From assembly GCA_910588235.1 (NCBI GenBank), contig CAJUOQ010000005.1, forward strand, positions 4,493 to 68,492: a stretch of DNA of 64,000 nt, written 5' to 3'. The stretch is from an uncultured Atopostipes sp. Lineage in GTDB: Bacteria; Bacillota; Bacilli; Lactobacillales; Carnobacteriaceae_A. How positions within the stretch are numbered: the stretch's first letter is position 1; every line of letters begins with the position of its first letter. The notes beneath the pieces were generated by a model. The model ran no database searches. It was not told the DNA's origin and worked only from the letters and a program-made list of their open reading frames with translations. Below are positions 16,855 through 26,627 of the stretch, piece after piece. A program made the translations under genes and the position numbers.

Positions 16855-17916
16855 ATGAAACGAGTAAAAAATGTACAAAAAAAGTTAAATGATTATAAAA
16901 TCGATGCATTACTAGTCACCAATATGTATAATGTACGATACTTAGCGAACTTTACAGGAACAACAGGTCTAGCAGTCATTACAAAAGAGAAAGCTTATTT
17001 TGTGACTGATTTTCGCTATACAGAGCAAGCAGCAGAACAAGCAGAAGGCTTTGAAATCGTAAAAAATGAGGGACCTATTTACGAAGAAGTTGCTAAAATT
17101 ATCGAAAAAGATCAAATAAATACGATTGGTTTTGAAGAAGAAAATATTACATTCGCTACATACAAAAAAATTGAAGAACTATTCCCAAGTGAATTAAAAG
17201 CGATCTCTGGTTTAGTTGAAAAACTTCGAGAAGTGAAATCTGAAGCTGAAATTGAAATTATTCAAAAAGCTGTAGATATTGCTGAAAAAGCCTATGACTA
17301 TATACTTGGCTTTATTAAACCGGGAATGACAGAGATTGAAGTCGCCAATGAGTTAGATTTTTATATGCGAAAACATGGCGCAACGGGAGTCTCTTTCGAC
17401 ACGATCGTCGCCAGTGGCGTGCGTTCAGCGATGCCTCATGGTGTCGCCAGTGAAAAAGTGATTGAAGAAGGGGACATGGTCACCATTGACTTTGGGTGTT
17501 ATTACGAAGGTTATGCTTCAGATATGACTCGTACTTTCGCGGTTGGTGATCCGGGAGAAGAATTAAAAGAGATTTATGAAATTGTAAAAGAAGCGAATCT
17601 TAAAGTAACAGCTGCCGCTAAAGCTGGAATGACTGGTGCAGAATTAGATGCCGTCGCCCGGGACTACATTTCAGAACACGGATACGGTGAAGCTTTTGGC
17701 CACACAACAGGACATGGTTTAGGTTTAGAAGTTCACGAAGGACCGGCTATTAGTTTTCGAAATGAAAATAAATTAGTAGAAAATAATGTCATTACAAATG
17801 AACCTGGGATTTATATTCCTGGTTTAGGTGGCGTAAGAATTGAAGATGATTTAGTCATTAAAGAAGATGGCAATATCAACTTAATGAGTACATCAAAAGA
17901 ATTAACGATTCTGTAA
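16855..17916 (+). CDS. M24B Xaa-Pro peptidase (YqhT/PepP-like)
   Basis: Cytoplasmic proline peptidase of 353 residues, a paralogue of pepQ at the start of the window. The metal ligands are visible in TIDFGCYYEGYASDMTRT (two Asp), TTGHGLGLEVHEGP (His), NEPGIY (Glu) and RIEDDL (Glu). Its place directly before efp matches B. subtilis yqhT-efp. It could be an aminopeptidase P or a dipeptidase; sequence alone does not decide. Confidence 0.9.
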   Translation: MKRVKNVQKKLNDYKIDALLVTNMYNVRYLANFTGTTGLAVITKEKAYFVTDFRYTEQAAEQAEGFEIVKNEGPIYEEVAKIIEKDQINTIGFEEENITFATYKKIEELFPSELKAISGLVEKLREVKSEAEIEIIQKAVDIAEKAYDYILGFIKPGMTEIEVANELDFYMRKHGATGVSFDTIVASGVRSAMPHGVASEKVIEEGDMVTIDFGCYYEGYASDMTRTFAVGDPGEELKEIYEIVKEANLKVTAAAKAGMTGAELDAVARDYISEHGYGEAFGHTTGHGLGLEVHEGPAISFRNENKLVENNVITNEPGIYIPGLGGVRIEDDLVIKEDGNINLMSTSKELTIL

Positions 17917-17965
17917 TAGATATAGTAGATTATCGTTAAGGGATTTAGAAAAAAAGATACATTCA

Positions 17966-17974
17966 TGGTAAAAT
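17966..17974 (+). promoter_or_regulatory. Extended -10 element before efp
   Basis: TGGTAAAAT lies 37 bp upstream of the efp start codon, which gives efp a promoter separate from the peptidase gene. Confidence 0.55.
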
Positions 17975-18011
17975 AAAAAATGAATAAAAAAAGTCGACGA
18001 AAGGTGATCAC

Positions 18012-18569
18012 ATGATTTCATCTAATGAATTAAAAAGAGGTCAAACCATTGTTTATAATGACAATATTTGGCGCGTTTTAGAATTTCAACACGTAAAACC
18101 TGGAAAAGGTCAAGCATTTGTCCGTACAAAATTGAAAAATTTAAGAACCGGTGCAAATCAAGAAATTACTTTCCGTGCAGGAGAAAAAATAGAGCCCGCA
18201 CATATCGATACAAATACGATGCAATATCTATATGAAAATGATGGTTTGCATGTCTTTATGGATATCGAAACTTATGAGCAAATTGGCATTCCAACAGCTC
18301 AAATTGAAGATGAATTAAAATTCTTAAAAGATGGTATGGAAGCAGATATTATGCTTTATGAAGGTGAAGTAATTGGTGTTCAATTACCAGCTAAAGTGAA
18401 TTTAGAAGTAGCTAAAACAGATCCAGGCATTCGGGGAGATACGCAAAGCGGTGGTTCTAAACCAGCAACACTAGAAACAGGCGCAGTTATTACCGTACCA
18501 TTATTTATTAACGTGGGCGATGTCCTAGAGGTGAACACAGAAGATGGTACATACAGTTCACGTGTATAG
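18012..18569 (+). CDS. efp: Elongation factor P
   Basis: Binds stalled ribosomes between P and E sites and speeds peptide bonds at polyproline. It has 185 residues and three beta-barrel domains. The acceptor loop reads KPGKGQAF with Lys32, the position modified in Bacillus (5-aminopentanol) and hence probably here. A strong AAAGGTGATC ribosome site precedes ATG. It is followed by yqhY and nusB. Confidence 0.95.
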   Translation: MISSNELKRGQTIVYNDNIWRVLEFQHVKPGKGQAFVRTKLKNLRTGANQEITFRAGEKIEPAHIDTNTMQYLYENDGLHVFMDIETYEQIGIPTAQIEDELKFLKDGMEADIMLYEGEVIGVQLPAKVNLEVAKTDPGIRGDTQSGGSKPATLETGAVITVPLFINVGDVLEVNTEDGTYSSRV

Positions 18570-18593
18570 TGAGTAATTGAAGGAGGAAAAAAT

Positions 18594-19010
18594 ATGATTG
18601 AAACTTCAAACAAAAATAATCCGCTGGGAGAAATTAAAGTTTCAGCTGAAGTATTAGAAGTTATTATAGGCATCGCTTCGCTAGAAGTTGATGGCGTTTA
18701 TGGGATGCGCGCCAATTTATCGAGTGACATCCGCACGATGCTTGGTCGTAACGAACATTCAAAAGGCGTTTCTTTAAACACCAATGAATACGGAACGCTT
18801 GTCGATGTATACTGCTATTTTAACTATGGCGTCAACGTTCCAAAAGTTGCGAAAGAAATCCAAGAAAATGTAAAAGATCAAGTTTACTATATGACAGATG
18901 TTGAATTGGACGAAGTGAATGTTCATATCGTTGGGATTGTTCCAGAGCAATCGACTGAAATTGATGTCTTAACCGCTAGCGATTTAGATTTAGGAGAAGT
19001 AAATAAGTGA
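18594..19010 (+). CDS. yqhY: Asp23/Gls24 family protein YqhY
   Basis: Small cytoplasmic protein (138 residues) of the Asp23/Gls24 family. The conserved core GEIKVSAEVLEVIIGIASLEVDGVYGM opens it. In Bacillus, yqhY lies between accBC and nusB and loss of the gene disturbs fatty-acid synthesis. The order efp-yqhY-nusB here fits that, although acc genes are absent. The stop codon overlaps the nusB start, so the two are translationally coupled. Confidence 0.88.
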   Translation: MIETSNKNNPLGEIKVSAEVLEVIIGIASLEVDGVYGMRANLSSDIRTMLGRNEHSKGVSLNTNEYGTLVDVYCYFNYGVNVPKVAKEIQENVKDQVYYMTDVELDEVNVHIVGIVPEQSTEIDVLTASDLDLGEVNK

Positions 19011-19495
19011 TGACAGTTAGACGTACAATTCGTATTAAAGCTTTTCAAGCATTGTTTCAATTAACTCAAAATCCTAGATTATCTCATGAAGAAGCAATTA
19101 CTCATGCGATACAGTATTCTCTTGAAGATAACGAAGAAGAAGTTGAAAATCTAGAGGCTTTAAAAGAGATCCTGCCAGGGGAAAATATAACGGAACAAAT
19201 AGCGACAGATGCTTTAGATTATTTACGAGATTTAGTGAGCGGTGTTTCAGAACATCGGAAGTATATTGATGAACAAATTGAGGAACGTTTAAAAGATTGG
19301 TCGATACAGCGGCTTGATTTAGTCAATTTATTGATCTTGAGAATAGCGACTTATGAATTGTATTTTCATGAAGAAATTAATCCAAGTATCGTTATGAATG
19401 AAGCAATCGAAATAACAAAATCCTTTAATAATGATAAAGCTAGCAAATTTGTTAACGGAGTGCTTCAAGGAATTTTAGATACAAAAGAAGCCTAA
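19010..19495 (+). CDS. nusB: Transcription antitermination factor NusB
   Basis: With NusE (S10) binds boxA RNA and prevents early termination in rRNA operons. It has 161 residues, mostly helical, with the family core LRIATYELYFHEEINPSIVMNEAIEITKSF and the C-terminal KFVNGVLQGIL. The ATG overlaps the yqhY stop (TGATG); a GTG three bases earlier is possible. The terminator stem begins within the last codons. Confidence 0.93.
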   Translation: MTVRRTIRIKAFQALFQLTQNPRLSHEEAITHAIQYSLEDNEEEVENLEALKEILPGENITEQIATDALDYLRDLVSGVSEHRKYIDEQIEERLKDWSIQRLDLVNLLILRIATYELYFHEEINPSIVMNEAIEITKSFNNDKASKFVNGVLQGILDTKEA

Positions 19496-19510
19496 ATTGG
19501 CTTCTTTTTT
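19484..19510 (+). terminator. Terminator built into the end of nusB
   Basis: AAAGAAGCC (19484-19492) pairs with GGCTTCTTT. The nusB stop codon TAA lies in the loop, and a T run follows. Confidence 0.85.
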
Positions 19511-19643
19511 AATTGGAAAAAACGAAAAGCTGGTCCATTTCATTGTTATTCAGCTTGTAATCCATAAAAGCTTTAAGTGGCTATATTCTAGAATCATAAG
19601 CACAAAAATTTCTAATCACTAAAGAATAGAAGGGAGTGAGCGT

Positions 19644-20999
19644 ATGGAGCAGTATTTAACTGTTTCGCAATTAACGAAATATATTTCTCGCAAATTTGAA
19701 TATGATCCTTATTTGGAACGCGTTTATTTAAAAGGCGAAATTTCCAATTATAATCCCCGCAGGAAAGGTCTGCATCAATATTTTAATTTAAAAGATGAGC
19801 AGGCGATTATTTCGGCGGTGTTGTTTGCGGGTAGTGCACGCAATATTAAATTTGTCCCGGAGGAAGGGATGAGTGTGATTGTTCAGGGTCGTGTGTCTGT
19901 TTATGAACGTGGTGGAAATTATCAAATTATCATCGACTCAATGCAGCCGGATGGCATTGGGGCACTTTATTTAGCTTATGAACAGACCAAAGAAAAATTA
20001 ACCAAAGAAGGTCTTTTTGCGCCTGCTTTGAAAAAATCGATTGCAAAGTATCCCAAACGGATTGCAGTGATTACGAGTTCAAGTGGGGCCGTGATTCAAG
20101 ATATCTTAACGACGGTGAAACGACGGTTTCCTATTGCGGAAGTGATTCTCTTTCCGACAGTGGTTCAAGGAGAGAGGTCAGCAGATTCAATTGTGAAAAA
20201 CATTGAACGAGCAGAAGCAAAAGATGATATTGATACGATCATTATTGGTCGAGGAGGCGGCTCCTTCGAAGATTTATTTTCATTTAACGAAGAAAAAGTG
20301 GTGCGAGCGATTGCCGATGCAAAAACGCCGGTTATATCATCTGTCGGTCACGAAACAGATACGACACTAACAGATCTGGTCGCTGATTTGAGAGCGCCGA
20401 CTCCGACCGCTGCCGCTGAGTTAGCAGTGCCTGTATTGACCGATGAAATTTTAAAAATCGATGAATATAGTCAACGATTGACTCGTACGTTTCAAGCAAA
20501 ACTACAATATTTATCGAGCCAGCTTTCCAAAATTTCCCAGTCTGTCATTTTTAAACAGCCTGAACGACTTTATGATGGCTATTTACAAAATGTGGATCAA
20601 CTTGAAAATAGATTATTACAAGAAATGGATCTTATTTTAAGAAACAAACAACAAACCGTTGATCTTTTAAACCAGCGTCTCAAAGGTTATCCTGTCAAAC
20701 AAATGATTAAAGAACAACAAGTGACAGTGAAACATTTACAAGGGGACTTAGTGCAAGAAATGGAAGATTATTTACAGAAAAAGAACTTTCGTTTAGAACA
20801 AGCGATGCAAGCTCTAGAGCATTTATCTCCCTTAAAAATACTCGCACGAGGCTATGCGGTTGTTGAAACTGAAGAAAATATTACCCGTTCAATCGCTGAC
20901 GTGGAGCTAGGAGATCGAGTGCAAGTAACGCTTAATGATGGGAACTTTGAAGCGACGGTCGAAGAAATCAATGAGAAAAAGGAGCAGACAGATGGCTGA
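19644..20999 (+). CDS. xseA: Exodeoxyribonuclease VII large subunit
   Basis: Catalytic subunit of ExoVII, which digests single-stranded DNA to oligonucleotides. The 451 residues start with an OB-fold ([26 protein letters not shown]), then the nuclease domain with [34 protein letters not shown] and [10 protein letters not shown], then a long coiled coil. It overlaps xseB by 8 bp. The folD gene commonly found between nusB and xseA is missing. Confidence 0.95.
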   Translation: MEQYLTVSQLTKYISRKFEYDPYLERVYLKGEISNYNPRRKGLHQYFNLKDEQAIISAVLFAGSARNIKFVPEEGMSVIVQGRVSVYERGGNYQIIIDSMQPDGIGALYLAYEQTKEKLTKEGLFAPALKKSIAKYPKRIAVITSSSGAVIQDILTTVKRRFPIAEVILFPTVVQGERSADSIVKNIERAEAKDDIDTIIIGRGGGSFEDLFSFNEEKVVRAIADAKTPVISSVGHETDTTLTDLVADLRAPTPTAAAELAVPVLTDEILKIDEYSQRLTRTFQAKLQYLSSQLSKISQSVIFKQPERLYDGYLQNVDQLENRLLQEMDLILRNKQQTVDLLNQRLKGYPVKQMIKEQQVTVKHLQGDLVQEMEDYLQKKNFRLEQAMQALEHLSPLKILARGYAVVETEENITRSIADVELGDRVQVTLNDGNFEATVEEINEKKEQTDG

Positions 21000-21216
21000 A
21001 CAAGAAAAAACATTTGATGAATCATTAAATGAATTAGAAAAAATTGTTGAAAAATTAGAGCAAGGAGACGTTCCTTTAGAAGAAGCTCTAGATAAATTTC
21101 AAGAGGGCATTACTCTAAGCCGAGAATTAAAAAAGACACTTCAAGAAGCTGAAGAAACACTAGCTAAAGTTGTAACTGAAAATGGCGATGAGGAAATATT
21201 TGAGGAAAGCGAATAA
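20992..21216 (+). CDS. xseB: Exodeoxyribonuclease VII small subunit
   Basis: Small helical partner that coats the XseA coiled coil, 74 residues ([26 protein letters not shown]). Start ATG 20992 follows AAAAGGAGC inside the end of xseA. A longer frame from 20935 merely reads xseA out of phase. Confidence 0.93.
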   Translation: MAEQEKTFDESLNELEKIVEKLEQGDVPLEEALDKFQEGITLSRELKKTLQEAEETLAKVVTENGDEEIFEESE

Positions 21217-21228
21217 GAGGTGTCGAAG

Positions 21229-22125
21229 ATGGAAAAAACGTTTCAATATTTTAGTGAAGAAAACTTAGAAAATTTTCAAAACTATTTATTAAGTCACATT
21301 GAAAAAAATAGTGGCACAGAATTAGAAGCAGCTATGAACTACTCATTGGATGCGGATGGCAAAAGATTACGTCCTTTACTGTTATTGGCGGTCCTCGAGG
21401 CATTTAATGAGAAAGTAGAAAAGGGTTACCCTGCAGCGGCTGCTTTAGAAATGATCCATACTTATTCATTAATTCATGATGATTTACCGGCGATGGATAA
21501 TGATGAATTACGTCGAGGCAAGCCGACTAATCATATTCAATTTAACGAAGCAATGGCTATCTTAGCAGGAGATGCGTTACTAACTTTAGCTTTTGAAGTG
21601 ATCACTTTGGGGCAATTATCTGCTGAAACAAAGGTAAAATTAGTCACTTTACTCGCAGAAACTTCAGGCTATAAAGGAATGGTTGGTGGACAACAAGCAG
21701 ATATTGATGGTGAAGAAGCTGAACTTTCGCTAGCTGACATTGAAAGTATTCATTTACGGAAAACAGGTGCTTTGATTAAGATGGCTACTGTTTCTGGGGG
21801 ACTGATTGCTGGTAAGGAGACAGAAGTCTTAGAAAGCCTAGAAAACCTGGCAGATGAATTAGGCATTGCTTATCAGATTCGCGATGATATTTTAGATGTC
21901 GTCGGCTCAGAAGAGGACCTTGGAAAAGGTGTAGCGACTGATGCAGCGCTTGGTAAAAGTACTTATCCTTCATTGTTAGGTCTTGACGGCGCCTTTGAGG
22001 CCTTAGGTAAACGTTTGACGAAAGCAAAAGAAGCGATCCACCAAATTGAAAAAAGAGATTCAGCGTTTCAACCAGACTTACTTGTTAGCTTTGTCGATCA
22101 ATTAGCGCTTGAGGAGTATCAATAA
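21229..22125 (+). CDS. ispA: Farnesyl diphosphate synthase (IspA-type)
   Basis: Trans-prenyl transferase that makes farnesyl diphosphate from IPP, the precursor for undecaprenyl phosphate and quinones. ATG 21229 lies 7 nt after AAGAGGTG (298 residues). The first aspartate-rich motif DDLPAMD is at 84-90, and the second is DDILD near 220. The residues just before the first motif (Y79, L81) set product length. In the usual xseB-ispA-tlyA-recN order. Confidence 0.93.
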   Translation: MEKTFQYFSEENLENFQNYLLSHIEKNSGTELEAAMNYSLDADGKRLRPLLLLAVLEAFNEKVEKGYPAAAALEMIHTYSLIHDDLPAMDNDELRRGKPTNHIQFNEAMAILAGDALLTLAFEVITLGQLSAETKVKLVTLLAETSGYKGMVGGQQADIDGEEAELSLADIESIHLRKTGALIKMATVSGGLIAGKETEVLESLENLADELGIAYQIRDDILDVVGSEEDLGKGVATDAALGKSTYPSLLGLDGAFEALGKRLTKAKEAIHQIEKRDSAFQPDLLVSFVDQLALEEYQ

Positions 22126-22932
22126 GTGAAAAAGCAGAGAGCAGATGAATTACTGGTGCAACAAGGTTTAGTAGCTGATCAAGCAGAAGCACTATCTTAT
22201 ATTTTAGCGGGAAAAGTTTTTACAACTAAAGAAACAAAAATTTTAACAGCCGGAGAAAAGCTAGCAAACAATACAGAACTCTATATCAAAGGGCAAGAGA
22301 AAAAGTATGTCAGCCGTGGTGGATTAAAATTAGAAGAAGCGATTCGTGCATTCAACCTGCAATTACAGGATAAAATTGTCTTAGATATCGGAGCTTCGAC
22401 GGGTGGTTTTACAGATGTTGCTTTGCAGAATGGCGCAAAACTCGTGTATGCTTTAGACGTAGGCACGAATCAATTGGTCTGGGAGCTCCGTAGTCATGAG
22501 CAAGTCGAAGTCATGGAGCAAACAAATTTTCGCTATAGTGAACCAGAAGATTTCACAAAAGGGTTGCCTGATTTGGCAACGATTGATGTCTCTTTTATCT
22601 CCTTAGAATTAATCTTGCCGCCGTTATATTCTATTTTAAAAACAGCTGGAGAGGTGGTTGCTTTAATCAAACCTCAGTTCGAAGCGCCACGTGAAGATAT
22701 TGGAGAAGGGGGCATTGTGAGAGATATAACCGTCTATCAAGAAGTTCTCGATCAGGTACTCACATTTGCTCAAGAAACATCGTTTGGCTTGCTTGACCTC
22801 ACTGTTTCTCCGATTACGGGAAGCAAAGGAAATATTGAATTTTTGGCTCATTTCAAAAAAGATAGCCTAAGCCAGAATAAGGAAGCACTTATTGAAGAGG
22901 TCCTAAAGAAAGTATCCGAAAGAAAAAAATAA
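22126..22932 (+). CDS. tlyA: TlyA family rRNA 2'-O-methyltransferase
   Basis: 268 residues: an N-terminal S4 RNA-binding domain (about 3-62) and an FtsJ-like SAM methyltransferase (VLDIGASTGGFTD, about 86-98; IDVSFISL). Mycobacterial TlyA methylates 16S and 23S rRNA; firmicute members (YqxC) are less studied, and hemolysin labels for them are not supported. GTG start directly after the ispA stop, with GAGGAG upstream. Confidence 0.92.
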   Translation: MKKQRADELLVQQGLVADQAEALSYILAGKVFTTKETKILTAGEKLANNTELYIKGQEKKYVSRGGLKLEEAIRAFNLQLQDKIVLDIGASTGGFTDVALQNGAKLVYALDVGTNQLVWELRSHEQVEVMEQTNFRYSEPEDFTKGLPDLATIDVSFISLELILPPLYSILKTAGEVVALIKPQFEAPREDIGEGGIVRDITVYQEVLDQVLTFAQETSFGLLDLTVSPITGSKGNIEFLAHFKKDSLSQNKEALIEEVLKKVSERKK

Positions 22933-22963
22933 AGCATACATTCTATTGGTGAGGAGGGATACT

Positions 22964-24652
22964 GTGTTACTTGAATTACGTATTCATAATTTTGCTATTA
23001 TTGAAGATATTTCATTAGATTTTGCGCAAGGAATGACTGTTTTAACGGGAGAGACAGGTGCTGGGAAATCCATTATTATTGATGCTGTGGGGCTGCTGGC
23101 CGGTGGTCGTGGTTCTGCAGATTATGTTCGCCATAATACTAAAAAATGTGTACTTGAGGGTCATTTTACAATGCCTAAAACGTCTCAACTAAAACAATTG
23201 TTGGATGACGAAGCGATTGAACACGATCATGAACTTTTGTCCATTCAGCGGGAAATTTATCATACCGGGCGAAGTGTTTGTCGTGTCAATGGTTCATTAG
23301 TTACGATCTCACTTTTAAAGGAAATTGGTTCCTATTTAATTGATATCCATGGACAAAATGAGCATCAAGAATTAATGCAAAGTGAAAATCATATTCAATT
23401 ACTTGATTATTTTGGAGATAACAAACTTGAAAAACTAAAAGCAGACTATCAAAAAGATTACCAAGAGTATAAAGCAACTCAGAAAAGATATAATGACTGG
23501 CAAGATAAGGAACAAGAAATCGCCCAAAAAATTGATATTCTTCGTTTTCAAACGGACGAAATCGCCGAAGCCGATTTGATGCCTGATGAGGAAGAAGAAT
23601 TAGAGGAAGAAGAGCGGCGACTTGCGAATTTCCAAAATATTATGGAATCACTTACCGCTAGTTATCAAGTGTTGCAAGAGGGAGAACCAAGTGGACTTGA
23701 AATGGTCGGACGAGCAATGGATGAAATGGAAAACATTGCAGAAGTGGATCAACACTTAGGTGAAATATCCGAAAGATTAACAGATGCCTTTTACCAACTG
23801 CAAGAACTAGCCAGTGAGATTTATAATGAAATGGATCAACAAGAATATGACGAAGAACGGCTAAATGAAATTGCCAGTCGTTTAAATCTGATTCAACAAT
23901 TAAAACGTAAATACGGAAAGACGATTCCGGAAATCTTAGCATTTTACGAAAAATCAACTGAAGAATTGGACCGCATTGAAAATAGTACGGAATCAAAATC
24001 GGCCCTGTTAGATCAATTAGAAGAACTTGAAGAAAGATTGCTCGTAAAAGGGAAAAAACTATCAAAAATTCGTCGAAAAGTAGCTGATGAGTTAGCTGAA
24101 GCGATTCATGAACAATTAAAAGCACTCTATATGGACAAGGTAGAATTTGTAGTCAATTTCCACACTACTTTAGAAGAGTTAACGGTGGATTCAGCCAATC
24201 GGAATGGCTTAGATACGGTTGAATTCTTTATCTCGACCAACCCAGGAGAACCGCAAAAGCCTTTAACAAAAATTGCATCGGGTGGAGAACTTTCACGGAT
24301 GATGTTAGCAATGAAAAGTATATTTGCAAAATCTCAAGGAATTACCAGTATTATTTTTGACGAGATTGATACGGGAGTCAGTGGTCGAGTAGCACAGGCG
24401 ATTGCGGAGAAGATCCACTCTATCTCCGTTCATTCACAAGTATTATGTATTACTCACTTGCCTCAAGTAGCAGCCATTGCTGATTATCATCTCTATGTGA
24501 AAAAGGCCATGATTGAAGACCGAACAACGACCGAAGCAATTATTTTAGAAGAACCAGGGCGCGTTGAAGAAATCGCTCGAATGCTTTCTGGGACCCAAAC
24601 CACAGAGGTTTCTTTACAAGCAGCCGAAGAGCTGAGAAGAAATGCGCAATAA
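22964..24652 (+). CDS. recN: DNA repair protein RecN
   Basis: SMC-like ATPase acting early in double-strand break repair. GTG 22964 lies after GAGGAGGG, giving 562 residues starting MLLELRIHNFAIIEDI; a TTG 18 bp earlier would overlap the ribosome site. Walker A GETGAGKS is at about 31-38. Two coiled-coil arms fill about 155-360. The ABC signature is SGGELSRMMLA and Walker B is IIFDEIDTGVSG. The argR gene commonly found between tlyA and recN is absent here. Confidence 0.95.
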   Translation: MLLELRIHNFAIIEDISLDFAQGMTVLTGETGAGKSIIIDAVGLLAGGRGSADYVRHNTKKCVLEGHFTMPKTSQLKQLLDDEAIEHDHELLSIQREIYHTGRSVCRVNGSLVTISLLKEIGSYLIDIHGQNEHQELMQSENHIQLLDYFGDNKLEKLKADYQKDYQEYKATQKRYNDWQDKEQEIAQKIDILRFQTDEIAEADLMPDEEEELEEEERRLANFQNIMESLTASYQVLQEGEPSGLEMVGRAMDEMENIAEVDQHLGEISERLTDAFYQLQELASEIYNEMDQQEYDEERLNEIASRLNLIQQLKRKYGKTIPEILAFYEKSTEELDRIENSTESKSALLDQLEELEERLLVKGKKLSKIRRKVADELAEAIHEQLKALYMDKVEFVVNFHTTLEELTVDSANRNGLDTVEFFISTNPGEPQKPLTKIASGGELSRMMLAMKSIFAKSQGITSIIFDEIDTGVSGRVAQAIAEKIHSISVHSQVLCITHLPQVAAIADYHLYVKKAMIEDRTTTEAIILEEPGRVEEIARMLSGTQTTEVSLQAAEELRRNAQ

Positions 24653-24658
24653 AAAAAG

Positions 24659-24688
24659 TGCTTAAACAAAATAAACATTCGTTAAGCA
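24659..24688 (-). terminator. Terminator of the 34-codon gene (minus strand)
   Basis: GTGCTTAA and TTAAGCAC form an 8-bp stem. Read on the minus strand it is followed by T7; read on the plus strand it is not. Confidence 0.75.
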
Positions 24689-24708
24689 CCTCGTTTCTAT
24701 GATATATT

Positions 24709-24813
24709 TTAAAAGAGACTAAAGACAACAGATACAATCGGAATAAGCATCGCAATCACCACTAAAATAATAATGGCTTTTGCTAGTTTATTCTTTTTAT
24801 CATTTTTAGACAT
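24709..24813 (-). CDS. Small single-pass membrane peptide (DUF4044-like)
   Basis: A 34-residue protein: lysine-rich start MSKNDKKNKLAKA, one hydrophobic helix and end VVFSLF. The ribosome site AAAAGGTGG lies 6 nt before ATG and a matching terminator follows, so the reading frame is well supported despite its size. Length and layout resemble the DUF4044 peptides of Lactobacillales. The function is unknown. It is convergent with recN. Confidence 0.75.
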   Translation of the reverse strand: MSKNDKKNKLAKAIIILVVIAMLIPIVSVVFSLF

Positions 24814-24946
24814 AATTACCACCTTTTCTATTCCTTAAAATTGTATGTTAGGTAAGTAAAGTTGTCAAGATAGATTAAGTTTTCTTTTTATTATTGGAAT
24901 TATTTGATACTATTTAGATGAACATTTAAATAAAGGGGAGAGTATT

Positions 24947-26386
24947 TTGAGCAAACAACAAATTGGTGTTATTGGAATGGCCGTAATGGGTAAAAATTTA
25001 GCCCTTAATATTGAAAGTCGTGGATATTCAGTATCCATTTATAATCGTACGACCTCAAAAGCGGAAGCAGTAATTGAGGAAAATTCTGATAAAAACCTTC
25101 ATTTACAAACAACCATTGAAGAGTTTGTGGATTCATTAGAAGTACCAAGAAGAATTGTTTTAATGGTACAAGCTGGAGCAGGAACCGATGCTGTTATCCA
25201 ACAAATCTTACCTTACTTGGATAAAGGGGATGTTTTGATCGATGGTGGAAACACCTTCTTTAAAGACACCATGCGTCGAAACGAAGAACTAGAAGAATCA
25301 GGCATTTACTTTATCGGAACAGGTGTTTCTGGTGGAGAAGAAGGAGCACTAAAGGGACCTTCCATTATGCCAGGTGGACAAAAAGAAGCTTATGATTTAG
25401 TTGCTCCGATTTTAGAACAAATCGCTGCGAAAGCACCAGCAGATGGTGAAGCATGTGTGACTTATATTGGCCCGAATGGTGCCGGACACTATGTTAAAAT
25501 GGTACATAATGGGATTGAATATGGGGATATGCAATTAATCGCTGAGACTTATCACATTATGCGTGATGTTTTAGAGTTATCGAACGATGAAATTGCCGAA
25601 ATATTTAAAGAATGGAACGAAGGCGAACTCGATAGTTTCTTAATTGAAATTACAGCAGATGCTCTAACAAAAATTGATCCAGAAACCGGTAAACATGTGG
25701 TCGATATTATTTTAGATCGTGCTGGGAATAAAGGGACTGGAAAATGGACTTCTCAACAAGCTCTTGACTTAGGTACTCCACTACCAACGATAACAGAAGC
25801 TGTCTTTGCTCGTTATATTTCAGCATTGAAAGATGAGCGAGTAGAAGCAAGTCAGGTGATTGCTGCACCGGACAAGAAAGATTTAGACATTGATCGTGAA
25901 GCTGTTCTGGAACAATTGCGTCAGGCCTTATACTTCAGTAAAATAATGAGTTATGCTCAAGGCTTTTCACAATTACGAATGGCTTCTGAAGAATATGATT
26001 GGAACTTGCAATATGGAGAAATTGCAAAAATTTGGCGGGCAGGTTGTATTATTCGAGCACGTTTCTTGCAAGATATTACAAACGCTTATGATGAAAATCC
26101 AGAACTGCCAAACTTGTTATTAAACGATTACTTCCGCGATATTGCTGAAAACTATCAACAATCTGTGCGTGATGTTGTCGGTTTATCTATCCAAGCAGGT
26201 GTACCCGTTCCTGCCTTTTCATCTGCTATTTCATATTACGATTCATACCGCTCAGAGCGTCTACCAGCGAACATCATTCAAGCACAACGAGATTACTTTG
26301 GCGCACATACTTATGAACGAGTGGATAAAGAAGGAACTTTCCACTTCGATTGGTATGGTGACAAAGGCGAAGAAGACTGGAGCTAA
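24947..26386 (+). CDS. gnd: 6-phosphogluconate dehydrogenase, decarboxylating
   Basis: Oxidative pentose phosphate pathway: 6-phosphogluconate plus NADP gives ribulose 5-phosphate and CO2. The 479 residues match the long (GndA) form. TTG start after GGGGAGAG. Nucleotide motif [13 protein letters not shown] and NRTTSKAE (Arg after Asn suits NADP). Active-site regions [33 protein letters not shown] and [14 protein letters not shown] are intact. A terminator follows. Confidence 0.95.
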   Translation: MSKQQIGVIGMAVMGKNLALNIESRGYSVSIYNRTTSKAEAVIEENSDKNLHLQTTIEEFVDSLEVPRRIVLMVQAGAGTDAVIQQILPYLDKGDVLIDGGNTFFKDTMRRNEELEESGIYFIGTGVSGGEEGALKGPSIMPGGQKEAYDLVAPILEQIAAKAPADGEACVTYIGPNGAGHYVKMVHNGIEYGDMQLIAETYHIMRDVLELSNDEIAEIFKEWNEGELDSFLIEITADALTKIDPETGKHVVDIILDRAGNKGTGKWTSQQALDLGTPLPTITEAVFARYISALKDERVEASQVIAAPDKKDLDIDREAVLEQLRQALYFSKIMSYAQGFSQLRMASEEYDWNLQYGEIAKIWRAGCIIRARFLQDITNAYDENPELPNLLLNDYFRDIAENYQQSVRDVVGLSIQAGVPVPAFSSAISYYDSYRSERLPANIIQAQRDYFGAHTYERVDKEGTFHFDWYGDKGEEDWS

Positions 26387-26412
26387 TCTTTCTGTTTGAA
26401 ATGAATAAAATT

Positions 26413-26450
26413 AAACGAGTATTTCCCAAAAAAGGAATACTCGTTTTTTT
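26413..26450 (+). terminator. Terminator of gnd
   Basis: AAACGAGTATT(T)CC pairs with GGAATACTCGTTT around an A-rich loop, then T7. Confidence 0.85.
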
Positions 26451-26548
26451 GGTGGAAATCAAGCATTTCTTTCGATTTTTTAGGAAAAGTTCTCTAAGTG
26501 TGAGAAGATAATGAATATATTACTCACGAGAAGCCTAAAAGTATGCTA

Positions 26549-26557
26549 TGATATAAT
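26549..26557 (+). promoter_or_regulatory. Extended -10 promoter of the two-component operon
   Basis: TGATATAAT (TG, one base, TATAAT) lies 71 bp before the response-regulator start. Confidence 0.65.
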
Positions 26558-26627
26558 ATGAAAATGAGGATTATATGAAAATTTATATTAAAAACAAAAA
26601 ACATTTTTGTTTTATGGAGGCCGCAAA

